Assembly (NCBI RefSeq): GCF_002836735.1
Contig: NZ_PJAS01000076.1
Span: 1 to 64,000 of the forward strand
Origin: Psychrobacter sp. 4Bb
Lineage (GTDB): Bacteria > Pseudomonadota > Gammaproteobacteria > Pseudomonadales > Moraxellaceae
Direction: 5' to 3'
Length of the DNA stretch: 64,000 bases
The translations under genes and the position numbers were made by a program. Below the pieces are notes generated by a model. That model worked only from the letters and a program-made list of their open reading frames with translations, made no database searches and had not been told where the DNA came from. This document shows, piece after piece, positions 26,129 through 36,710 of this stretch. Every line of letters begins with the position of its first letter. Position 1 is the stretch's first letter.

Positions 26129-29095
26129 TTATTTTTGAGGGTTAGTAGTTTCGGCATTGGAAAAGCTATCAATGTTATTTAGCGATAATGCCGCGTCTAA
26201 CGGTTTGTTATCATAGGTTATAACTTCATCAACTCTCTGACGACTTATGATATCGCCTGTAATCTGCGAGGCACTGTGACCAAGCCAACGTGTATTTTTG
26301 AATAGCATGTTCTCATTATTCGATTCAGCTGAACATAGTAATGACCACATTTGCCAAACGCGTTGATGAGTATCAGTATCTAGAATCAAACGCGACTGAG
26401 AAGACGCTGACTGTTTGCTAGTTAACTGATTGATGGTTATTTGCGCTTGAGGATTGTCAGGTGAATTGACAGGTAACGAATTAAGTGGGTCTGCCGCATT
26501 GTATCTTAGAACGAGTATAAGCAAATTAGTATCAAGAGCAATCGTACAGTCCCAAACGCTAGTATCACCTATCTTGGTCCAACCAGTGATGACCTGCACT
26601 GACAATTCATCGTTAGTCGACTGCCATATTTTTCCTTGCTCACAACGTTGAGCACTGATAGTGGGCGTATCTTCAGATTGCCTAACTGTTTTATAGGCTT
26701 GCTGAAATGCAGACCAACGATCAGAGCGCCCTGCTTGCCAATATTGGCTAATGGCTAAACGGTCATTTAATTGAGCAACAGTCATCGGTAGTAATTCAGA
26801 ATTTTCGGTATTAGCAATACTCTTATTGTCAGGAATTAACGTATCAGTCAGGCCAATACTGCTTCTCTGTACGACAATACTCTCTAACTTATTGATAGAT
26901 AAGCTGCCCAGTTGCTGCTCTAAATTTTCAGATAATTTGTCTGCTGTCAGACTGCTGGGCATCGTTCGTGTAGAAGCTGGTCTATGGTCAGCTAAGAACA
27001 ACCAATTGGTATTGTCTTCATTGACAGTAGGATATTGTAGCAATGCTGCCGTTATATACGAATCACCCGTTGGCAAAATATATAGGGTCGGTACAGTTAC
27101 CAGTGACTGCTGATTGGCATACACCGTCATCATCAGTAACGTTAATGGTGGCAACATCAACCAACGACTGAGTAAACCTCGTGGCAACAGCCAAGGCAAT
27201 GCACTTAGCAAAGCCATCGATAGTATCGCGATATTAACTGGTGTATAGAGCCACGCATCCGATAGCGCTGGCAATGACGTCAGCCAACTCATCAAATCGT
27301 GTAGATGACCAACTATCGTACTAATAATTACCCAAAGAATATCAGCGATACTTGGCATTAAAAGGTAACACAACCCTGCTAATAGATTGAGCGGTACAAT
27401 CACCCAACCAAATAGTCCAATAGCAAATAAATTAATAAAAAGCCCCCATAACGATGCCTTACCAAATAAAAGCAACGTCACGGGTAATAGAGTAAGAAAC
27501 AGCCAAAACTGTAGTTTAAACACACGCTTGGCCATTTGCCAAACACGGTTAGATAGCGCGTTATTGATATGAGTACGCGGCTTATCATTGTATAAATTCG
27601 TTGTAGCAGTAGTTTGGTGCTCATACGACGTATCATCATACTTAAGTAATAACGCCACTGCGATAAAAGATAGCCAGTATCCCGCCTGCCATAATACGTA
27701 AGGGTCACGCCAAGCCATCAATATAGCCAATGCCAATAGCACGCGCATCGTACTGATAGGAAGCAATATCAATCTGACGAATCCAATCGCTAATAACATC
27801 CAAGCCGTACGAGCAGCAGGCACGTCAAAACCAGTAAATAGCGCATAAATAAAAGCGGCGCCAATCATTACCCACCAGCGCACTTGCCAACGCGGAATAC
27901 GACGATAAATCGCTGAATAATTACGATCAAACAGCAGTACGGCTATGCCTGCCAATACAATAGCTAAAAACAGTACGTGCGTGCCTGAAATAGCGAGCAG
28001 ATGTGAGATACCCGCCAGTTGATATAAATCTTTAGTATCACGATTAATCAAGCTACGATCACCCGTAAGCAGACTTAATGTCACGGCTTTTGCTTGTTGT
28101 TCTGCTGTCGTTTGTGCTGACCAGTCTTGATAAAAATGCTGTCGTAATCGCCAACGCCCTTGATCAATATGAGTACGAAAGCGCTGAAGATATGAATCAG
28201 AGTCTAGCGACTGCTTCGAATATTTTTCATTGCTGATTTCATTGCTAATTTCGCTACTATTTACCAATGTAGGGCTAACGGCCAAAATATTTGCAACGCC
28301 ATCAATATGCCGACCTCGCAACCAGCGATAACTGTCAAAACCAGTAGGGTTATTGACTGCTTGTTCAGAAGTAGCCAACGGCGCCAGTGCTAGGCTCATG
28401 AATATCTCATCACCGGGTTGCAAATCGTTTAAGAATGCAAACTGGCTATCATTTACAGACTTTCTTGGATAGGCGTTAAGTAAGATTCGGTGTTCGCTGA
28501 CTTCGATACTAACTTCATTGGGATTAACATCGTAATTTCTGCTTAGGCTATTTTTATTCGCATGTAAGTAGTCGGATGTTTTGGTTGCTAACTCTTGGGG
28601 CGTCAGCTCAGCGACCAATGGAGTGATGTTCGTTATCACTGCTACTTGGCGATACCCGCTGTCTGTAGTAGCATCATAAACACTGTCGCTCAACCCTTCG
28701 ATACGCACGAGTGCTTGTACTCGTATCGGTGCAGTTATTTCAGTGGTTTCTGCTTGTTGATGAGTAACCAAAGCTTGCATTGCGCTGCCTATCACTAACG
28801 CAGTCGCTAGTAGAGCTAAGACTAAGTATCTAATAATTCGGAAAGGAAGTTTAATATGACGAGATGTGTTGTTAGAGGTATTGCTATCAGCGTTGTGGCT
28901 GTCTATCGAGGGTATGTTAAATTGAGCAGACGCCAACAGAATTGTGGGAAATATAGTCAGTGCCAACGACAGATTAGAGGTACCAACTGTCTCTAGCAAA
29001 GACAAATCAGTTGGCATTATCACATTATCTGCGACTGCCAATACGCCCATCATAACTATAATTATGAGGCTACCAATCAACCAGTACACCAGCAC
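26129..29095 (-). CDS. comEC: ComEC/Rec2-family DNA-uptake channel
   Basis: The 988-residue membrane protein would carry single-stranded DNA across the inner membrane during natural transformation. The competence domain has the motif LAGISHLLAISGTHVLFLAIVLAG (described here in two parts: LAGISHLLAISGTH then the hydrophobic run) after LSLLTGDRSLI. Around it lie about ten membrane segments. The N-terminal periplasmic part (about 130-280) holds the OB-like domain. The C-terminal ~310 residues sit where ComEC proteins usually have a metallo-beta-lactamase-like domain. I see no HxHxDH motif there and only a vestige of its first strands (LPTGDSYITAALLQYP). A small internal duplication encodes SNEISNE (about 28229-28257). 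Confidence 0.9.
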   Translation of the reverse strand: MLVYWLIGSLIIIVMMGVLAVADNVIMPTDLSLLETVGTSNLSLALTIFPTILLASAQFNIPSIDSHNADSNTSNNTSRHIKLPFRIIRYLVLALLATALVIGSAMQALVTHQQAETTEITAPIRVQALVRIEGLSDSVYDATTDSGYRQVAVITNITPLVAELTPQELATKTSDYLHANKNSLSRNYDVNPNEVSIEVSEHRILLNAYPRKSVNDSQFAFLNDLQPGDEIFMSLALAPLATSEQAVNNPTGFDSYRWLRGRHIDGVANILAVSPTLVNSSEISNEISNEKYSKQSLDSDSYLQRFRTHIDQGRWRLRQHFYQDWSAQTTAEQQAKAVTLSLLTGDRSLINRDTKDLYQLAGISHLLAISGTHVLFLAIVLAGIAVLLFDRNYSAIYRRIPRWQVRWWVMIGAAFIYALFTGFDVPAARTAWMLLAIGFVRLILLPISTMRVLLALAILMAWRDPYVLWQAGYWLSFIAVALLLKYDDTSYEHQTTATTNLYNDKPRTHINNALSNRVWQMAKRVFKLQFWLFLTLLPVTLLLFGKASLWGLFINLFAIGLFGWVIVPLNLLAGLCYLLMPSIADILWVIISTIVGHLHDLMSWLTSLPALSDAWLYTPVNIAILSMALLSALPWLLPRGLLSRWLMLPPLTLLMMTVYANQQSLVTVPTLYILPTGDSYITAALLQYPTVNEDNTNWLFLADHRPASTRTMPSSLTADKLSENLEQQLGSLSINKLESIVVQRSSIGLTDTLIPDNKSIANTENSELLPMTVAQLNDRLAISQYWQAGRSDRWSAFQQAYKTVRQSEDTPTISAQRCEQGKIWQSTNDELSVQVITGWTKIGDTSVWDCTIALDTNLLILVLRYNAADPLNSLPVNSPDNPQAQITINQLTSKQSASSQSRLILDTDTHQRVWQMWSLLCSAESNNENMLFKNTRWLGHSASQITGDIISRQRVDEVITYDNKPLDAALSLNNIDSFSNAETTNPQK

Positions 29096-29334
29096 TCCTT
29101 GCTTGATGACTTAAATATTATTCGGCCAAATATGGTTACTTACTATAGCAAATGGTACGCGATGCAATAGCATTTATATTTATATTACCCTATACTGAGG
29201 CAACGTATTAGGTGGTAACTATCTGACACCACCATTCTGTGTGTTCTAACCTTTATCCTACTCACTATATATTACTTTATACCAGCTTCTCAATACTATT
29301 GAGTAGACTGTAGTTAATGATTAAAGGCGATCCT

Positions 29335-29910
29335 GTGCCCCAAAAACGTCTAAAAGACCTACTTCCTACACCAGAGAAAATCTTAGAAAGTCGCACTTTA
29401 AAGCTGTTTGCACCGCATTTGGCTGATCCAAGGTTATGGCATTTCAATCGACACAGCCTAAATAAGGCCGTCTATATCGGTGTATTAAGTGCATTTTTCC
29501 CGCTGCCAGGACAGATGTTACTGGCACTTATTGGCTCGCTTATTTTTCGTGCCAATGTTCCTATGGCGCTTGGTTTAACATGGATTACCAATCCAGTCAC
29601 TAGCTTACCCATCTTTTATGCTGGATACTATATCGGTGCAAAGATCATTGATGCACCTGTGATTAGTTTGCGATTCATCGGTAGAATGATTGCTGATTTT
29701 AGCTTATGGGCATTATCAAACGGTGCCAATCCATTCATTACTTATCGCGGTACAGTATCGCTTGCTGCATTTTGCATCGGGCTAACAATTTTGGCGGTAG
29801 TGACTAGCATCGTTTGCGGATTAGCATTCAAGGCTATCTGGCGCTATAAAACCGTGGCTAGTTGGCAGAAACGTCAGCAAAAACCTTCTGACGAATCTGA
29901 TAAGCGATAA
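29335..29910 (+). CDS. DUF2062-domain membrane protein
   Basis: 191 residues from the GTG at 29335, which has AAAGG seven bases upstream. An ATG six codons earlier lacks a ribosome binding site. The N-terminus LKDLLPTPEKILESRTLKLF, then HSLNKAVYIGVLSAFFPLPGQML and NPVTSLPIFYAGYYIG, are the DUF2062 signatures. Two or three membrane segments (about 45-90 and 140-170) and a Lys/Arg-rich tail are present. The function of the family is unknown. It is divergent from comEC. Confidence 0.9.
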   Translation: MPQKRLKDLLPTPEKILESRTLKLFAPHLADPRLWHFNRHSLNKAVYIGVLSAFFPLPGQMLLALIGSLIFRANVPMALGLTWITNPVTSLPIFYAGYYIGAKIIDAPVISLRFIGRMIADFSLWALSNGANPFITYRGTVSLAAFCIGLTILAVVTSIVCGLAFKAIWRYKTVASWQKRQQKPSDESDKR

Positions 29911-29972
29911 GTAATCTAACTTTATTACACGGCTATAACGCTTACGCCCTAGCTAAACTAAGCTAGCAAAGC

Positions 29973-30278
29973 TTATTCTTCTTTACTGTTCTCTATAGCA
30001 TTCAAAACTTTGTCAGTGAAATTGCTATCCATCGGTACGATCTCAATGACTTCATCATTTTTACATAGCGTATAACGCTTACCTGTCGCGCTGTCTTGAA
30101 CTTTTAGGTCGTAATCAACCCCAGCCAAAGTGATGGCATCAAACACAGGTGTCAGTAGCTCGGTTTGCGCCTGTCTATCAAGCGTTTCAAACAAAGTTGG
30201 ATCGATGTAAGGCTTTAACGGCTCATCACCCTCTTCCGCACTACCAAAAGCCGCAATTGGATTATCATCTTCACGCAT
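29973..30278 (-). CDS. Small acidic protein of unknown function
   Basis: 101 residues from the ATG at 30278, chosen because AAGG lies nine bases upstream; an ATG three codons earlier overlaps it. The protein is acidic, with no cysteine pair and one isolated Cys (LCKNDE), and no signal peptide. It contains a segment TLCKNDEVIEIVPMD that looks like a small beta-sheet domain. I do not recognise a family. It is 170 bases upstream of the lolD stop on the same strand, with no clear terminator between. Confidence 0.75.
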   Translation of the reverse strand: MREDDNPIAAFGSAEEGDEPLKPYIDPTLFETLDRQAQTELLTPVFDAITLAGVDYDLKVQDSATGKRYTLCKNDEVIEIVPMDSNFTDKVLNAIENSKEE

Positions 30279-30447
30279 TTTACGCATCCTTATAAAATAG
30301 ATAAGGCGGCTGGCTCACAACCGCTTAATCGCTAGTTTCTATGATATATTTTCTTAATAATACAACAATAAACCTTCAATATGATAGCCATAACAAACGC
30401 CAATAGATGGCGTTTCGGTCAGTTTTTCGACCTAATATAAAAAATTA

Positions 30448-31128
30448 TTAATACTGCTCCCAATGCCCATTGCGTAGCAACAACTGACGATCAGCAAGAG
30501 CAGCCAAATTGCGATCATGCGTCACCATAAGTAGCGCCGTTTGCATGGTGCTTTGTAGTTCTGACAACAGGCCAAAGACGCTTTGCGCATTGTCGTAGTC
30601 CAAGTTACCTGTTGGCTCGTCCGCCAAAATAAGCGATGGCTTAGTCACTAGCGCGCGTGCAATCGCTACACGTTGGCGCTCGCCACCTGATAGCTCACCT
30701 GGTCTATGCATCAAACGATGCTCCAGACCGACATTTTCTAGAATCTCAACTGCTTGCTTACGAGCATCAGTTGTTGATACTTCTGGACGCATCAGCAATG
30801 GCATAGCTACGTTTTCGATTGCTGTAAACTCTGCCAAAAGGTGGTGAAACTGATAAATAAAGCCCAAATGCTTGTTGCGCATAGCTCCGCGCTCAGTTTC
30901 ATTCATGCTATTTAATAACTGACCATGCAACCAAACTTCACCACTGGTTGGCGTATCTAGACCACCAAGCAAATGTAGCAACGTACTTTTACCTGAACCG
31001 CTAGTTCCAACGATAGCGATGCGCTCACCCGCATGAACAGTCAGATCAAGACCAGTCAATACTTGTGTACTGACCGCGCCTTCATCATATATCTTATTGA
31101 TATTGGTCGCCTCTAAAATGGCAGACAT
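30448..31128 (-). CDS. lolD: Lipoprotein-releasing ABC transporter ATP-binding subunit
   Basis: The 226-residue ATPase powers release of outer-membrane lipoproteins from the inner membrane to the carrier LolA. It has Walker A GTSGSGKS, the Q-loop region [19 protein letters not shown] (the LolD-type sequence), signature [15 protein letters not shown], Walker [13 protein letters not shown] and switch His in VTHDR. AAGGAAG precedes the ATG. It follows the lolC/E-type permease by 57 bases on the same strand, forming a lolCD operon; only one permease gene is seen here. Confidence 0.96.
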   Translation of the reverse strand: MSAILEATNINKIYDEGAVSTQVLTGLDLTVHAGERIAIVGTSGSGKSTLLHLLGGLDTPTSGEVWLHGQLLNSMNETERGAMRNKHLGFIYQFHHLLAEFTAIENVAMPLLMRPEVSTTDARKQAVEILENVGLEHRLMHRPGELSGGERQRVAIARALVTKPSLILADEPTGNLDYDNAQSVFGLLSELQSTMQTALLMVTHDRNLAALADRQLLLRNGHWEQY

Positions 31129-31185
31129 AGCGCTTCCTTTATTTTATTTATTTCGGTATTTATTTCAACAGTTAGGCGTTTGCGA

Positions 31186-32421
31186 TTACTCATAGCGTAG
31201 CGTTTGAGCAGGCTGAATCTTAGCCGCTCGACGTGCTGGATAAATCGTTGCCAAAAAGCTCAATACAAACGATGCACCTGTGATTAATACCACATCTAAC
31301 AAACGCAACTGCGATGGCAAATAATTGACAAAATACGCATCAAATAGATTCAGACCAAAGGCTTGATTAATAAAGCCTAAAATATCGCTGACCGTAAGTG
31401 CAAATATCACACCCAGTATCGTACCAGCGATAGTACCGATAACACCGATGACCACACCTTGGACCATAAAGACTTGCGTAATCAAACGAGGAGACGCACC
31501 AAAGGTTTTTAAGATTGCGATATCTGCTTTTTTATCGGTCACTAGCATGACCAGACTTGAGACAATGTTAAAAGCAGCAACTAAGATAATCAAAAATAGT
31601 AATAGGCCGACCATGGCTTTTTCCATTTGAATTGCCCCAAACAGATTGCCATGGGTCTGTGTCCAGTCATTTGGATATAGCTTTTCAGGTGCGATAGCAG
31701 CCGCTTTTTCCGCAGCTATCGGCGCAGTAAAGATATCATTAAGCTTCATGCGTACGCCCTGCGCACCTTCTGGTAAACGCAGTAATTTTGCCGCATCTCC
31801 CATCGGGATAAACGCCATAAGGCTGTCTACTTCTGGGCTGATCGTAAAGATGCCTGTCAGAGTAAAACGCTTAAATCGCGGTATCACGCCTGCTGGTGAT
31901 GGTGACGCTTCTGGCAATACTAGCGTCACTTTATCCCCTATTTGCAGACCCAAGGACTGCACCATCTCCTCGCCCAACACGATACTGAAGTCACCACTTT
32001 TCAGAGTGTCAATACTACCTTCAATCATATGTTCATTGATGATGGAGACGTTTTTTTCGTATTCAGGCTCGACGCCTGTCACCATGATCCCTGCGACCTG
32101 ACCATTTGATGTCAGCATCCCTTGCAGTTGAATGAATGGTGCCACAGCTGCCACTTCTGGGTCTTCTTTGATCTGATCAGCGAGCTGTTCCCAGTCGCCA
32201 ATAATTTCTGATGAGACCACAGTAGCCTGCGGCACCATTCCCAAAATACGGGTTTTCAGTTCACGGTCAAAGCCGTTCATCACTGATAGCACCGTAATCA
32301 ATACGGCAACCCCAAGCGTCAGACCAATCATCGAGATGAGTGATATAAAGGAGATAAAGCCATTACTACGTTCTGCTCGGGTATATCGTAAGCCGATAAA
32401 TAACGCTAAAGGACGAAACAT
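31186..32421 (-). CDS. lolC: Lipoprotein-releasing ABC transporter permease (LolC/LolE family)
   Basis: 411 residues from the ATG at 32421; a TTG two codons upstream is less likely. One N-terminal membrane segment (about 24-47) follows LFIGLRYTRAERSNGFISFIS, the Lol permease signature. A large periplasmic domain (about 50-265) is followed by three C-terminal membrane segments with the FtsX-like fold (IILVAAFNIVSSLVMLV). The C-terminus YPARRAAKIQPAQTLRYE is typical. Whether it is LolC, LolE or the fused-function LolF cannot be decided from this gene alone. No second permease lies next to it, which is compatible with LolF-type systems. Confidence 0.93.
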   Translation of the reverse strand: MFRPLALFIGLRYTRAERSNGFISFISLISMIGLTLGVAVLITVLSVMNGFDRELKTRILGMVPQATVVSSEIIGDWEQLADQIKEDPEVAAVAPFIQLQGMLTSNGQVAGIMVTGVEPEYEKNVSIINEHMIEGSIDTLKSGDFSIVLGEEMVQSLGLQIGDKVTLVLPEASPSPAGVIPRFKRFTLTGIFTISPEVDSLMAFIPMGDAAKLLRLPEGAQGVRMKLNDIFTAPIAAEKAAAIAPEKLYPNDWTQTHGNLFGAIQMEKAMVGLLLFLIILVAAFNIVSSLVMLVTDKKADIAILKTFGASPRLITQVFMVQGVVIGVIGTIAGTILGVIFALTVSDILGFINQAFGLNLFDAYFVNYLPSQLRLLDVVLITGASFVLSFLATIYPARRAAKIQPAQTLRYE

Positions 32422-32865
32422 ATTCAAACTCTTTATCTTATCTACGTGCGACTTTATATAGGTTGCATAACGAGCAGTAGTAAATGCATCATACAGTTGC
32501 TACTACTCACATATAAATCAAACACAAAAACAGGGTGTCAGACGAGCCAATAACAGCTGTCAAAAGGGAGCTAGTTTGACACAAACTAGCTGATATGTGC
32601 CAGTCATTAGCAACAACTGAGAGTATTTTTTACCAAAAAACTGGGTTTTGTTATTATTTTTTATAGGGGGCTTGCTATTAGCTGTACCAATACCTATATA
32701 TTATATGCTAAAGACAATTGTCATTAACCCCTCATTGAGGTTTACTCGCTATTTACTGATAATATCGCTGACCATCATAAACCAATCATTTAAAATGTTG
32801 GATGGTACACAAGCAAACACAGTATTAGATACAAACCTCACGCTGACTTAATTTTGAGTATTTTC
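32422..32865. other. Intergenic region between divergent lolC and an unknown gene
   Basis: 444 bases without a convincing gene. It holds a perfect hairpin AGCTAGTTTG / CAAACTAGCT (32569-32591) with a 3-base loop. A frame with a TTG start at 32648 gives a hydrophobic 67-residue product but has no ribosome binding site. Confidence 0.5.
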
Positions 32866-33822
32866 ATGACCATAAATTATCAATACAAAAACATTCAATC
32901 TCCTACCAAGATCACGTTGACCGATGAGCAGTCTGCAGGTCACGCCGATCACTGGCGTATTCTGACCGATGATATGAGTCATGATGTGCCTGAGTGGCTA
33001 CAAAAAATGATCGAAGTCGCTGCTATGCCTAAAGGCCTGAACAACAACGTTAGTGCAAAAGACAGCTGCCTGCTTCTATCAGAAGATCAGCCATGCCATA
33101 TTAATCAAGTGCTCGCGATGAAGGATGGTAAGCCAGAATGCTTTATCAATGCTTATCCTTGTGTCGATAGTCCTTATGGATTGAACTGTAAAATCGAGCG
33201 CGTCATCGCCAATGACAACTCTCATGATGCAGTGCTACGCTTGCGTACCGCCGATGGCAGCATTATTTATGCTTTTGATCAGCTCTATACGACCAATCGT
33301 CATTTGTATCAGCGCGATACGTCTTATTTCGTTAACTTTAGCGCATGGGCGCACGAGATTAAGCTAAGCGAGCAAAACGAAGTCATCATGGTAGAAGACC
33401 AAGAATCTATCCGCTATCACCGTGCGTTTAACGATATCGTCGCGGCTAATGACGGAAAAATTCCAGACGATCTGCAAGCGCAAATCAGTGAATGGAAACC
33501 TGAGACCGAAGAACAAATGGCACCGGTCGAAATCAACTTAGGACACATGTGCGCTTACTTGTTTGGCGATACGCTAGGACAAGAAGATGAAGCTTGGTGT
33601 CAGGGGCAAGTGCTTGGCAAGCAAGAAACCGTGTTTAACGATAAATCTGTTATATTGTTTGATGTGGTGACATTACGTGAGCAGGATGCAGATCCTTTTG
33701 TAGTGCGTGTCGGTGCGCTTAATACTGCTGAGACTAATAGCATTAAAGTACATGACTACGTCCAAGCAAACGTATGGCTACAAGCAGCGATATACAAAGA
33801 AAACCAATCAAAAGCTAGCTAA
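32866..33822 (+). CDS. Conserved-looking cytoplasmic protein of unknown function
   Basis: 318 residues from the ATG at 32866; the TTG four codons earlier lacks support. It is acidic and soluble, with no signal peptide or membrane segment. The first half contains several cysteines (KDSCLLL, QPCHIN, PECFINAYPC, GLNC). The second half contains an Asp/Glu-rich region and a beta-rich C-terminal segment (VRVGALNTAETNSIKVHDYVQANVWLQ) that could be an OB-like fold. I do not recognise the family; it is probably a lineage-specific Moraxellaceae protein. It ends at a strong bidirectional terminator. Confidence 0.75.
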   Translation: MTINYQYKNIQSPTKITLTDEQSAGHADHWRILTDDMSHDVPEWLQKMIEVAAMPKGLNNNVSAKDSCLLLSEDQPCHINQVLAMKDGKPECFINAYPCVDSPYGLNCKIERVIANDNSHDAVLRLRTADGSIIYAFDQLYTTNRHLYQRDTSYFVNFSAWAHEIKLSEQNEVIMVEDQESIRYHRAFNDIVAANDGKIPDDLQAQISEWKPETEEQMAPVEINLGHMCAYLFGDTLGQEDEAWCQGQVLGKQETVFNDKSVILFDVVTLREQDADPFVVRVGALNTAETNSIKVHDYVQANVWLQAAIYKENQSKAS

Positions 33823-33872
33823 CCTGTTTGAGAAGCTTTCCACAGCTTTTTATGCCTATTTGATTACGCAAT

Positions 33873-33906
33873 AAAAAAGCCCCTAATATGAATTAGGGGC
33901 TTTTTT
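33873..33906. terminator. Bidirectional intrinsic terminator
   Basis: AAAAAAGCCCCTAAT pairs with ATTAGGGGCTTTTTT around a 4-base loop, between two convergent genes. Confidence 0.93.
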
Positions 33907-33963
33907 GTGTCTTATGAAATTTTACAGTTAAAAACATAGCGTAAAAGTCGTATAAATATGCGA

Positions 33964-34353
33964 TTAAGCCATCGTCGTCATTGATTTGATACGAGTATAT
34001 AGTTCCTTTTGCTCTGCACTTGGACGTGCAGTCTGTACTGCCATCAACTGTGACATATCGCCTTCGACACGGATTTTGCCACTCATAAACGCACCCATGA
34101 TTTGATTGGTATCAAAATCAGTGATGATAGACTGTAGGATATCGCGATCTAATAGCAGTGTCGTCGTTGCATTATCGTTCAAACCGCGATGCAGCAAACC
34201 ATTTGCAAAATTGGCTTCGATAGTTTTATCAGCTTCAGCCACTTTTAGATTGACGACCATATTGGCAAGTACTGGCGGCAAATTTAACTCACCTGCTTCG
34301 TTGCCCATTTTTTCTACTTGCTCAAACCATTCATCTGTCAAAAAAACTGCCAT
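33964..34353 (-). CDS. SCP2 sterol-binding-domain protein
   Basis: The 129-residue small cytoplasmic protein has the SCP2 pattern: an N-terminal helix (EWFEQVEKMGNEAG), VNLKVAEADKTIEANFANG, TTLLLDRDILQSIIT and the C-terminal AFMSGKIRVEGDMSQLM, which is the most conserved part of the fold. Such stand-alone domains bind hydrophobic ligands such as fatty acyl chains. The ligand here is unknown. It is monocistronic, convergent with the preceding gene. Confidence 0.88.
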   Translation of the reverse strand: MAVFLTDEWFEQVEKMGNEAGELNLPPVLANMVVNLKVAEADKTIEANFANGLLHRGLNDNATTTLLLDRDILQSIITDFDTNQIMGAFMSGKIRVEGDMSQLMAVQTARPSAEQKELYTRIKSMTTMA

Positions 34354-35219
34354 ATTATATTATCCTTAATTGATATTCTGTCAGACCAATATCCCTTGAA
34401 GTATTATTAGCCTAACTATTAGAATTATTAAAATGATTGCTATCAATAGACCTATGCAATACATAGCCATTAATGACGTTCAGCCTCATTATAAAGGGCG
34501 ACTTGATAAGAAGTAAAACCTATTTATCGGCTCAGCAATGTTATTGTTACAAAACTTCTTTGCAAGCCTACGCTTATGTCTAGCGAGCGCTTCCCCTATT
34601 CAATCAAAATAAGCATCTAGAATAGTGACAAAATTGTGTATAAAATAGAGGAGTAGCACAGCAATAATAAGTTGCTCGCTAACATTTATACCAAAGAGTT
34701 TGTATTTTGGCGCATAGTTCTGATGATATTTAATTAGGATTGCGTTACAATACCCTTAAACAGAGTCGGGAGTTTTAACCAAACATTACATAATCGTGTT
34801 TTTTGTCAGCCGCCGCTAGCATACATCTATGGTCAATGCGTTTTAATAGCCCTATAGATATGGGTATCTATCTTCATTAGTACAGATTTTTTCGTAATAA
34901 TTAAGATACATATTTAGCCTTATGAGATGTTTGATGCTCAAAACGGCGCGTCTTCTTATTTACCTTGATGATCTATTAACAATCCTACTATCGATTGACC
35001 TTGAGTAAGGTGCATGAAGTGCCTATTTCTATTTATTAGTATTAACTGATAGACAGTAAGGGCCTAAATCGATAGTTAATGACGTCATTGCGCTAAATAA
35101 GCCAAAAAACAACATGTGTTGGCACCAGTATAAATATGAATTTGAGAGTATTTATAGTGCAGACAGCATAGATTGTTGGTTAATTCTGTTGATAATTCGG
35201 GCTGTAAAGGAATCATCCA
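34354..35219. other. Long A/T-rich intergenic region upstream of ccoN
   Basis: 866 bases with no gene I can support on either strand. It separates the divergent SCP2 gene and ccoNOQP and must contain the oxidase promoter. High-affinity oxidase operons are usually activated by Fnr/Anr, but no clean TTGAT-N4-ATCAA box is visible. The nearest candidate is TTGACCTTGAGTAA at 34995-35008 (one half good, the other weak). AAAGGA precedes the ccoN start. Confidence 0.55.
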
Positions 35220-36701
35220 ATGAGTTTACAAAACACAGCAGTCGCCCCAGTTGACCGTGAGTATGAAATTACTATCGTAAGATTTTTTACGATCATGGCT
35301 GTCGTTTGGGGCATCGTCGGCATGAGTCTTGGTGTCTTCATTGCTTCACAGTTAGCATGGCCAGCACTCAACTTTGACATTCCATGGCTGACCTTTAGTC
35401 GTTTAAGACCGCTACATACCAATGCGGTCATTTTTGCGTTCGGTGGCTCTGCCCTGTTCGCAACGTCTTACTACATCGTTCAGCGTACCTGTAAAACGCG
35501 CTTATTTGCGCCATACTTGGCTTGGTTTACCTTTTGGGGTTGGCAAGCGGTTATCGTATCCGCCGTTATTACCCTTCCTCTAGGTTTGACCTCGACTAAA
35601 GAATACGCTGAGCTTGAGTGGCCTATTGATATCTTAATTGCCTTGGTATGGATTTCTTATGCCATCGTCTTTTTTGGTACGCTCATCAAACGTAAGACCT
35701 CACATATTTATGTGGCTAACTGGTTCTTTGCCGCCTTCATCATTACGATTGCACTACTACACATCGTAAACAGCATGGCGATTCCTGTTAGTGCGTTCAA
35801 ATCTTATTCGCTATTTGGCGGTGCAACTGATGCGATGGTGCAGTGGTGGTACGGGCATAACGCGGTAGGTTTTTACTTAACGGCAGCCTTCCTTGGAATG
35901 ATGTATTATTTCGTTCCTGTACAGATTGGCCGTCCTATCTATTCTTATCGTTTGTCTATCGTTCACTTTTGGGCATTGATTGCTTCATATATGTGGGCCG
36001 GTGGTCACCATTTGCATTATTCAGCGCTTCCTGATTGGACGCAGTCTCTTGCTATGGTTTTCTCAATCATCCTATTCGCACCATCTTGGGGTGGTATGAT
36101 CAACGGTGTACTAACGCTATCAGGTAGTTGGGATAAGCTGCGTACCGATCCGATCATTCGCTTTATGATTGTTGCATTGTCATTCTACGCAATGTCGACG
36201 TTCGAAGGCCCAATGATGTCTATCAAAACAGTGAATGCGCTATCGCATAACACGGACTGGACAGTTGGTCACGTACACTCAGGCGCACTTGGCTGGGTTG
36301 GTATGATTACTATTGGTTCGCTATACGTACTGTTACCACGTATTTATAACAAACCGAAGATGTACTCTATCAGCTTAATCACCACGCATTTCTGGCTTGC
36401 GACTGCAGGAACGATTTTCTATATCGTGTCTATGTGGATCTCAGGTATTGGCCAAGGCATGATGTGGCTGGCTACTAACCCAGACGGTACTTTGGTATAT
36501 AGCTTCGTTGATACTGTTGAATTCTCGCATTTCCCATATATTGGCCGTGCATTTGGTGGCTTCTTATATGTATCGGGTATGTTTGTAATGGCTTATAACT
36601 GCTATAAAACACTCAAAATGCCAGAAGGTAAGCCTGTAGATGTCGCTGATCCAACGGATCATGAACCTAGTGTCGAAAAACCTTCGACAGCTAACGTATA
36701 A
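35220..36701 (+). CDS. ccoN: Cytochrome cbb3 oxidase, catalytic subunit I
   Basis: The 493-residue polytopic membrane protein carries heme b and the heme b3-CuB oxygen-reduction site. About 12 membrane segments are present. Key stretches are [16 protein letters not shown] (heme b His), [14 protein letters not shown] (CuB His region), [17 protein letters not shown] with the His pair for CuB, and [24 protein letters not shown] with the heme ligands. It starts the ccoNOQP operon of the high-affinity respiratory oxidase used at low O2. The ATG at 35220 has AAAGGA upstream. Confidence 0.98.
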   Translation: MSLQNTAVAPVDREYEITIVRFFTIMAVVWGIVGMSLGVFIASQLAWPALNFDIPWLTFSRLRPLHTNAVIFAFGGSALFATSYYIVQRTCKTRLFAPYLAWFTFWGWQAVIVSAVITLPLGLTSTKEYAELEWPIDILIALVWISYAIVFFGTLIKRKTSHIYVANWFFAAFIITIALLHIVNSMAIPVSAFKSYSLFGGATDAMVQWWYGHNAVGFYLTAAFLGMMYYFVPVQIGRPIYSYRLSIVHFWALIASYMWAGGHHLHYSALPDWTQSLAMVFSIILFAPSWGGMINGVLTLSGSWDKLRTDPIIRFMIVALSFYAMSTFEGPMMSIKTVNALSHNTDWTVGHVHSGALGWVGMITIGSLYVLLPRIYNKPKMYSISLITTHFWLATAGTIFYIVSMWISGIGQGMMWLATNPDGTLVYSFVDTVEFSHFPYIGRAFGGFLYVSGMFVMAYNCYKTLKMPEGKPVDVADPTDHEPSVEKPSTANV

Positions 36702-36710
36702 GGAGCGATC

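Noticed and set aside
32648..32851. 67-codon hydrophobic frame with TTG start
   Set aside because: No ribosome binding site; A/T-rich DNA readily gives hydrophobic frames by chance.
34957..34970. TTGATGATCTATTA as an Anr/Fnr box for ccoN
   Set aside because: Only the left half matches; the right half does not fit ATCAA.
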